From contig OY730169.1 in assembly GCA_963422465.1 (NCBI GenBank), positions 3,162,001-3,226,000 on the forward strand: 64,000 nt of DNA. The letters run 5' to 3'. This document shows positions 58,621 to 64,000 of the stretch, piece after piece (position 1 is the stretch's first letter; each line of letters begins with the position of its first letter). Source of the DNA: Lichina pygmaea (taxonomy: Eukaryota > Ascomycota > Lichinomycetes > Lichinales > Lichinaceae). A program made the position numbers and the translations under genes. The notes below the pieces were generated by a model. It ran no database searches and was not told where the DNA came from. It was given only the letters and a program-made list of their open reading frames with translations.

Positions 58621-60854
58621 TTGGTGTTCTGGTAGCGTCACGACCGCTTCCTCACCAAACATCTCCTGGTAATCTTTATACTCACTTGGCAGCTGCGGTG
58701 CCTGAGTCTCGCCCACAGTGTCATGCGTGGTGCAAAGTTGATGGTTTTGGGGCTTCATCCAAGCCACATAGGCTTGCCCTCGCCGGTGGTGCTTCTTCCA
58801 CCCTGCATATGAGATCTCTTTGATTCTCACTTTCTCTGGCTCTGCTCGAGTTGCCAGACTCCTCTTCAGAAAGACTAGGTGCCTTCTTTTCCAGTTGATC
58901 CTTGGGTTTTGACTTTCCAACCACGGAAGACCCAATATAACTTCATGTGGTATCTGGACCAAGTCGAATTCTTCTGATCTGATTGTCGTACTGTCGACAC
59001 ACAGTCGTAGGTTCTTGGTCTCCTTCGTCACTTGTCCTTGGTTGTTGGAGAGTGGTGTCCCGTCCACTACTGTTAGTTGGTATGGATTCCTCTTTTCCTG
59101 AGTCGGGATCTTGTGCTTCCTGGCGAAACTTTCTGACATGAAGTTGCCAGTAGCTCCAGAGTTGATCATGGTGTTTGTCAGATGCCTGTTGACTCTCATC
59201 CTGATGTGAAAATGCGGACTGCAGGCTGTCGCGTCGAGGCTCTGCTCAACCCCTTCTCTCCGGAGTGTTGTCTTGCCTGCTCTTCCGACTCCGGATTTGA
59301 AGAGCACTGCTAGTTTTTTGAACAACCAAGGCCCTGAGCCTGGCGTTCTGCCGCGTGTCTTTCGCATTTTTCGGTGAAGCATAGCTCCCATGCGTCTTCT
59401 CCGCAATCATCGTGTTCTTTCCCTTGCTGGCTTAGCTGGTGCTTGATGCTCCAGGCTTTCTTGTGGTATTCTGGGCCAGGGAAGTAGTGCCTTCTCCTTT
59501 TCTCTAGGAGATGTTCCTTGCAGTGGTGGTCCTCACATCCTTTCCAATAAGGACGTCCGCAGGCTGGTGTCGTAGCCTGGTGAAGGTCCACTTGCGCTGC
59601 GATGTCTCGGGGCTGTGAGATGCTGATGGTGTCGTCCACCCATCGTGTCACTCTTGCTTCGCTGTCCTCCGACAAGGTCACATCCTGTCGTCAGAGTAGT
59701 GGTGTCTCGGGAACTGGTGGCATGCCGGTTATGTCAATCTCGTAGTCTGTTGTGTCGAATTCGGAGATCAGGTCATCCTCCCAATGAACCTTATTGATCT
59801 GGTCTTGGATTGTGTGCAGGTCCTCCAGTGACCTCTGCAGATTGTTCTCCAGTCTTTCGATGTGCTGTCTGAGATTGTCCTCCTGTCCGAGGAGTGTTGC
59901 TTCTGACCGGTTCATGGGTAGCATGCCTCTGGGAGCTCTTGGTGGCTCCTGAATGCCCTTGCCTTTCCAGGCACTGGTGGTATTCAACTGCTTACCCTTG
60001 CCTTCCTTCTTCTTCTTGCTTTGGCAGTTGGCTGCGAGGTGTCCTACCTTCTGGCAATTGTAACACTTCCGTGTTTCTTTCTTCTTTGTTGCCTGTGGTG
60101 TTGTTGCATCAATCTCCATGGGTGTCAAGCCGTACTTGTCTTGTGCTGGCGCTGTCTTTTTGCCCCATGGCCTTGCATGCTTGCCTCACTTCTTGAGTTC
60201 TTGTTTGAACTGTCAGTCGTCGATGTGTACCGCTGTGTCAATCATATCCTCAAGGTCGGTGGGTCGGTCTCCTCGTGCGATATCATCCTTGACTCGTTCC
60301 TTGAGAGCTTGGTAGAATAGTGCTGTCAAGGCACTGTCTCCCCATTGTGTTCTCACTGACAACTGTTGGAACTTCGCCGCGAAGTCTGATGCTGACCCTG
60401 TCTGCCGTAGTGCTTGGAGCTTTTGTTCTGCATCTCGTTCTTCATCAATGACCCCGAAGGTCTTCTTCATCTGGGTCTTGAAGGTAGAGAATCTCCCAAT
60501 GATCTGCCGTGTTGTGGTCTCCATGCTAGAGGGATCTTCCTTGTTGTCGAGGAAGTCTTGTAGGTAGACATTGAACCAGGCAAACATCAGTCCATCCAGG
60601 TAGGAAGCTGCGAACAGCACCTTCTCCTGTTCCGTAGGGAATTGTGCGGCGTTGAATCCGTAGTAAAGCTCAAGCTGAGAGAAGAATAATTCCAATCCCC
60701 CTCGTGATCTATCGTACCTCTTCGGCGTACCTACCTTCAACGGCTTTGGAGGTAAGGTGAGGGTGGTAGGGACAGGTGGTTCCTGGGCTTGCGCCTGAGG
60801 CACAGCCCGAGCTTGGCCTGCCTGCGAAGGGGTAGGGCTGCGTGGATCTGCCAT
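58621..60854 (-). pseudogene. C1 gag, linker and protease region
   Basis: Gag starts MADPRSPTPSQAGQ at 60854, with a capsid-like domain (LELFFSQLELYYGFNAAQF) and the knuckle CYNCQKVGHLAANC near 60,060. The linker carries WKGCEDHHCKEH (~59,545) and [12 protein letters not shown] (~59,390). The protease active-site region lies near 59,170, then [14 protein letters not shown] near 58,930. Few breaks. Confidence 0.9.
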
Positions 60855-60892
60855 CGTATTGAGCCGGTGTTCTATGTGTTAGAGGCTGAAAC

Positions 60893-61305
60893 TGTTAAAG
60901 GCCAGTCCACGTTCACACAGAATGTGGGTGGTCCTGTCTTCGACCGAGGAGGGCAGGGACTCAATAGATGAATAGCAAGTGGGGTAACTCTCTTGCTATT
61001 GTCGCTCGTAATGTGTGTTCAGCCTGGAGAGCTATTCTCTCCGGCTATCTGGGTTCTTATATACAGGAGCCTGAGGGGGGGGGGTCCTCCCAAGGGGTAT
61101 CAGCTTTCTGCGTGGACGAGCTGGACAAGCTGGTTACACATCGTCCACCTTGTCCACTGGGTCGGGTGAACATTGTTCCTGTGGACAAGCTGGACGAGCT
61201 GGTTACACATCGTCCACCTCGTCCACCAGGTCAGGTGAACATTGTTCTGTGTACCTCTGTACACTTGCTTCAGTCAGCTCAGCTGTTCCGGCCTGGGCCT
61301 TAACA
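60893..61305 (-). repeat. C1 5' LTR (right)
   Basis: 413 bp. The sense TATA (TATATAAG on the minus strand, ~61,064-61,057) is 39 bp upstream of AGGCTGAA (minus strand of 61018-61025). That segment is complementary to the primer site two bases inside the element (60883-60890). Confidence 0.95.
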
Positions 61306-63287
61306 TTGCCTTCTTTTCTAGTCAATCCTTGGGTTTTGTTTTTCCAACCACAGAAGTCCTAATATAACTTTGTGTGGTATTCAGACCAAGTTGAATTCCT
61401 CTGTTCTGATTGTCATGCTATAGACACTCAGTCTCAGGCTCTTAGTCTTCTTTGTCACTTGTCTCTTGTCTTTGGAGAGTGGTGTTCCATCCACTACTGT
61501 CAACTGGTAGGAGTCTCTTTTCCCTTGGACTGGAACCTTGTTCTTTCTGGCAAAGCTTTCTGACATGAAGTTGCCAGTCACACCAGAGTTGATCATGGCC
61601 TTAGCCAACTGCCTATTGACTCTGATCTTGATGTGAAAGTGCAGGCTGCAGGCTGTTGTGTCAAGGCTCTGCTTGACTTCTTCCTTCCGGGGTGTTGTCT
61701 TGCCTGCTCTTCTGACCCCAGTCTTGGAGAGCACTGCTAGTTTTTTGAGTTGCCTAGGCCCTGGGCCTGACACTCTGCTGTGTGTTGTTCACATCATGTG
61801 GTGAGGCATTGTTCCCACAGGTCTTGGTCGCAGTCATCTTGTCCAGGGTTGACTTTTTGGATGTGCATATTCTATTGCACTTCCACTTCAGACCCTGGGA
61901 ACCACATCTTCTTCCTCTTCTCTAGAAGGTGTTTCTTGTAGTGGTTGTCTTCGCACACCTTCCAGTAAGACTGTCTGCAGGCTGCTGTTGTAGCCTGGTG
62001 TAGATCCACTTGTGTGGTGATGTCTCTGACCTGTGTGATGCTGAGAGTATTGTCAACCTATCATGACACTTATATCTCCCCTATTTCTGATAGGGTTGTA
62101 TCCTGTTGTCAAAGGACAGATTTGTCAGGGACTGGTGGTGGCTTAGTTTTCTTGTCATCAACCAGTTCCTCTATGTAGCTGGTTGTGTCAAACTTGGAGA
62201 TCAGGTCTTCCTCCCAGTGGATTCCATCAATCTTTCTTTGGACCTGGTTGAGGTGATCCAAAGTTTCCTGAAGCATGTTCTCAAGTTGTTCAGTGTGTTG
62301 TCAGAGGTCATCCTCCTCTCTGAGGAGTGCCACCTCAGGGTGATTGTGGGGCAGTGTGTCTTGGGGAGCTCTCTGGGGCTTCTCTATTTCCTTGCCTTTC
62401 CAGGCACTTGTGGTGTTCAACTGCTTCCCTTTGCCCTTCTTGTTCTTCTTCTTACTCCTGCAGTTTACCACAAGTTAGCCCACTTTCTGACAGTTGTAAC
62501 ACTTCTGTGTCTCCTTTTTTTGTGGTTCTGTCATGTTGATTTCCATGGGTACCAAGCTGTAGTTATCTTTGGCAGGTGTTGGCTTTTTCTTTACCCATGG
62601 TTTTGTCTGCTTGCCTCACTTCTCAAGCTCTCTCTCAAACTGTCAATCATCAATATAGGCTGCAGTCTTGATCATTTCATAGAGCTTGGTGGGTTGGTCT
62701 CCTCACACAATGTCATCTTTGACTTGTTCCTTAAGGCCTTGGTAGAATAGTGCTGTTAGTGCACTATCCCCCCACTGAGTCCTTACTGCTAGTTGTTGGA
62801 ACTTCACCGCAAATTCTGATGCCAATCCTGTTTGCCGCAGAGCTTGGAGCTTTTGTTCCACATCTCTTTCCTTATCAAGGAATCTGAACATCTTCCTTAT
62901 AGCTGTCTTAAAGATCTTCAAGCTCCCCATAACCTGTCAGGTATTATCTTCTTGCTTCTTGGGGTCTACTTGATTGTCAAGATAACCTCTCAAGTAGATG
63001 TTAAACTATGCGAAGGCCAGTCCTTCCAGGTAGGAAGCTGCAAACAGCACCTTCTCCTGGTCTGTTGGGAACTGGGCTGTGTTGAACCCATAGTAGAGCT
63101 CCAATTGTGAGAAGAACAACTCCAGTCCTCCCCTGGATCTATTGTACCTCTTCAGCACTCCTAACTTCAGAAGTTTGGGTGGTAGGTTGACAATAGGTGC
63201 TGCCTGGACAGCCTGGGCCTGAGCTGCCTGAGCTGCCTGGGCTTGAGCTGTCTGAGAAGAGGTAGAGCTTTGTGGATCCACCATCAT
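61306..63287 (-). pseudogene. B3 gag, linker and protease region (right of C1)
   Basis: Gag starts MMVDPQSSTSSQTAQAQ at 63287 with a Gln/Ala repeat. The capsid-like domain, knuckle (~62,500), W-C-C-H linker (~62,030-61,780) and protease (~61,700-61,500) follow. The first five bases are the second copy of the C1 duplication. Broken. Confidence 0.87.
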
Positions 63288-63322
63288 ATCAAGTCAGTGT
63301 TCTGTATGTTAGAGGCTGAAAC

Positions 63323-63772
63323 TGTTAAAGGCTAGACCAGGTTCACACAGAAACTGGTACAGTCTGTTGCTTTGCAGGGTGGATTCTGGACAGGGACTTG
63401 ATAGATAAATAGACAGGTCAGTAACTCTCCCTGTACTATTAGTCTTGTATGATGTGTGTTCAGCCTGGAGAACTAATGTCTCCGGGCCCTTGGGGTGGTC
63501 TTTATACAGATGCCCCAGGGGGGGGTCTTCCTTGAGGAGTATCATTCTTTTGTGTGGACAAGCTCCTTGCTTAGCTTCTGCTTGTGCACTGGTCAAGCTC
63601 CTCGCTTAGCTCCTGCTTGTCCACCGGTCAAGCTCCTCACTTAGCTTCTGCTTGTCCACCGGTCAAGCTACTCACTTAGCTCCTGCTTGTCCACCGGGTC
63701 AGTCGGATGTTGTTCTGTATGACTAACACACCTCTCTCACTTACCCAGACTGTTCCGGCCTAGGCCTTAACA
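63323..63772 (-). repeat. B3 5' LTR (right)
   Basis: 450 bp, with four hairpin units (~63,555-63,700) against three in the left LTR. Followed by the duplication TTGAG and then by A3. Confidence 0.94.
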
Positions 63773-63777
63773 TTGAG

Positions 63778-64000
63778 TTGGCCACTCAGGATATCTACTT
63801 AGAGATACCTTGGCTAAAGAAGCATAACCCAGTTGTCAACTGGAAGACAGGAGTACTCACATTTAGGAACTGCACTAACAACACAGCTCAGACCTGTTAC
63901 CAGCCACAGAAGGTGTGGACAGATAAGAGAAGAAGTCCTCAGTGGAACCTCACTGACAGAAAGGATGACTCTCAAGAGAAGAGGTCCACCTTGACAGGCA
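63778..64000 (+). pseudogene. A3 protease region, continuing past the window
   Basis: Encodes LATQDIYLEIPWLKKHNP and the segment leading to CTNNTAQTCYQPQK, matching A1/A2 downstream of the protease active site. The element continues beyond the window. Confidence 0.88.

Larger units (their letters stand above)
54948..61305 (-). mobile_element. C1: youngest chromovirus in the window, nearly whole
   Basis: 6,358 bp on the minus strand, inserted in B3 with duplication TTGCC (54943-54947 and 61306-61310). Both LTRs are 413 bp and differ at 11 places, all transitions at CpG. Gag, protease, reverse transcriptase, RNase H, integrase, chromodomain and the antisense ORF are all present in order. It is broken, by roughly a handful of breaks in gag-pol. 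A standard LTR clock should not be used because the differences are CpG-driven. Confidence 0.95.
50975..63772 (-). mobile_element. B3: B-lineage chromovirus fossil in A3, containing C1
   Basis: Minus strand; duplication TTGAG (50970-50974 and 63773-63777). LTRs 50975-51389 and 63323-63772. C1 splits it between protease and reverse transcriptase. Without C1 it is about 6.4 kb. Broken, many breaks, but somewhat better preserved than B1 and B2. Confidence 0.93.
42116..64000 (+). mobile_element. A3: A-lineage chromovirus fossil, runs off the right edge
   Basis: 5' LTR 42116-42651, then gag, a Cys/His linker and protease, interrupted by B2 at 44,398 and by B3 at 50,975. Only 88 bp of A3 (50887-50974) lies between them. 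A3 resumes at 63,778 with the end of the protease region (IPWLKKHNPVVNWKTG). Its pol and 3' LTR are beyond the window. Same subtype of LTR as A1. Broken, many breaks; older than B2, B3 and C1. Confidence 0.9.

Overview
The window looks like a filamentous ascomycete (Pezizomycotina; probably a sordariomycete, which is inference). The evidence is short GT-AG introns with CTAAC/CTGAC branch sites, CpG-rich genes with long spacers, a PCL-type cyclin and an AHA1 co-chaperone, followed by Tad-like LINEs and Ty3/gypsy chromoviruses.

Bases 1-13,500 are a gene island. It holds the 5' part of an arylamine N-acetyltransferase (minus strand, runs off the left edge), AHA1 (three exons), a PHO80/PCL-type cyclin with a very long 5' leader, and a small secreted protein of unknown function. 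The wide spacers carry many TACGTAC tracts and show no further gene I can support.

Bases ~13,850-64,000 are a nest of retroelements, almost free of CpG in the older parts. Two stacks can be read from 5-bp target-site duplications. Stack 1: LINE-1 (from ~13,850, resuming at 34,710) contains B1 (16,544-34,704, duplication AGACC), which contains A1 (19,126-30,877, duplication TGTAC), which contains A2 (LTR at 24,401). Stack 2: A3 (from 42,116, runs off the right edge) contains B2 (44,398-50,886, duplication ACAGA) and B3 (50,975-63,772, duplication TTGAG), and B3 contains C1 (54,948-61,305, duplication TTGCC). Between the stacks lie three more LINE pieces, an LTR fragment and a CpG-free segment of unknown origin. 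A, B and C are my labels. A is one lineage with two LTR subtypes; B and C are sister lineages. All are fossils; C1 is the youngest and best kept.

The most interesting signal is an extra gene in every LTR element whose 3' end is visible. It lies between pol and the 3' LTR on the opposite strand, starts 44-60 bp inside the LTR, and converges on the end of pol. It encodes a Zn2Cys6-spaced cysteine cluster followed by a coiled-coil-like helix, the layout of a small fungal zinc-cluster DNA-binding protein. The LTRs carry tandem units that form hairpins: different sequence in each subfamily, same architecture and place. The A LTRs also hold a TATA box pointing toward the antisense gene. A retroelement-encoded regulator acting on its own LTR is a testable idea, not a demonstrated one. 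Also notable are a repeated W-x2-C-x4-C-x2-H motif between gag and protease, signs of self-primed reverse transcription in both lineages, and LTR divergence concentrated at CpG sites.
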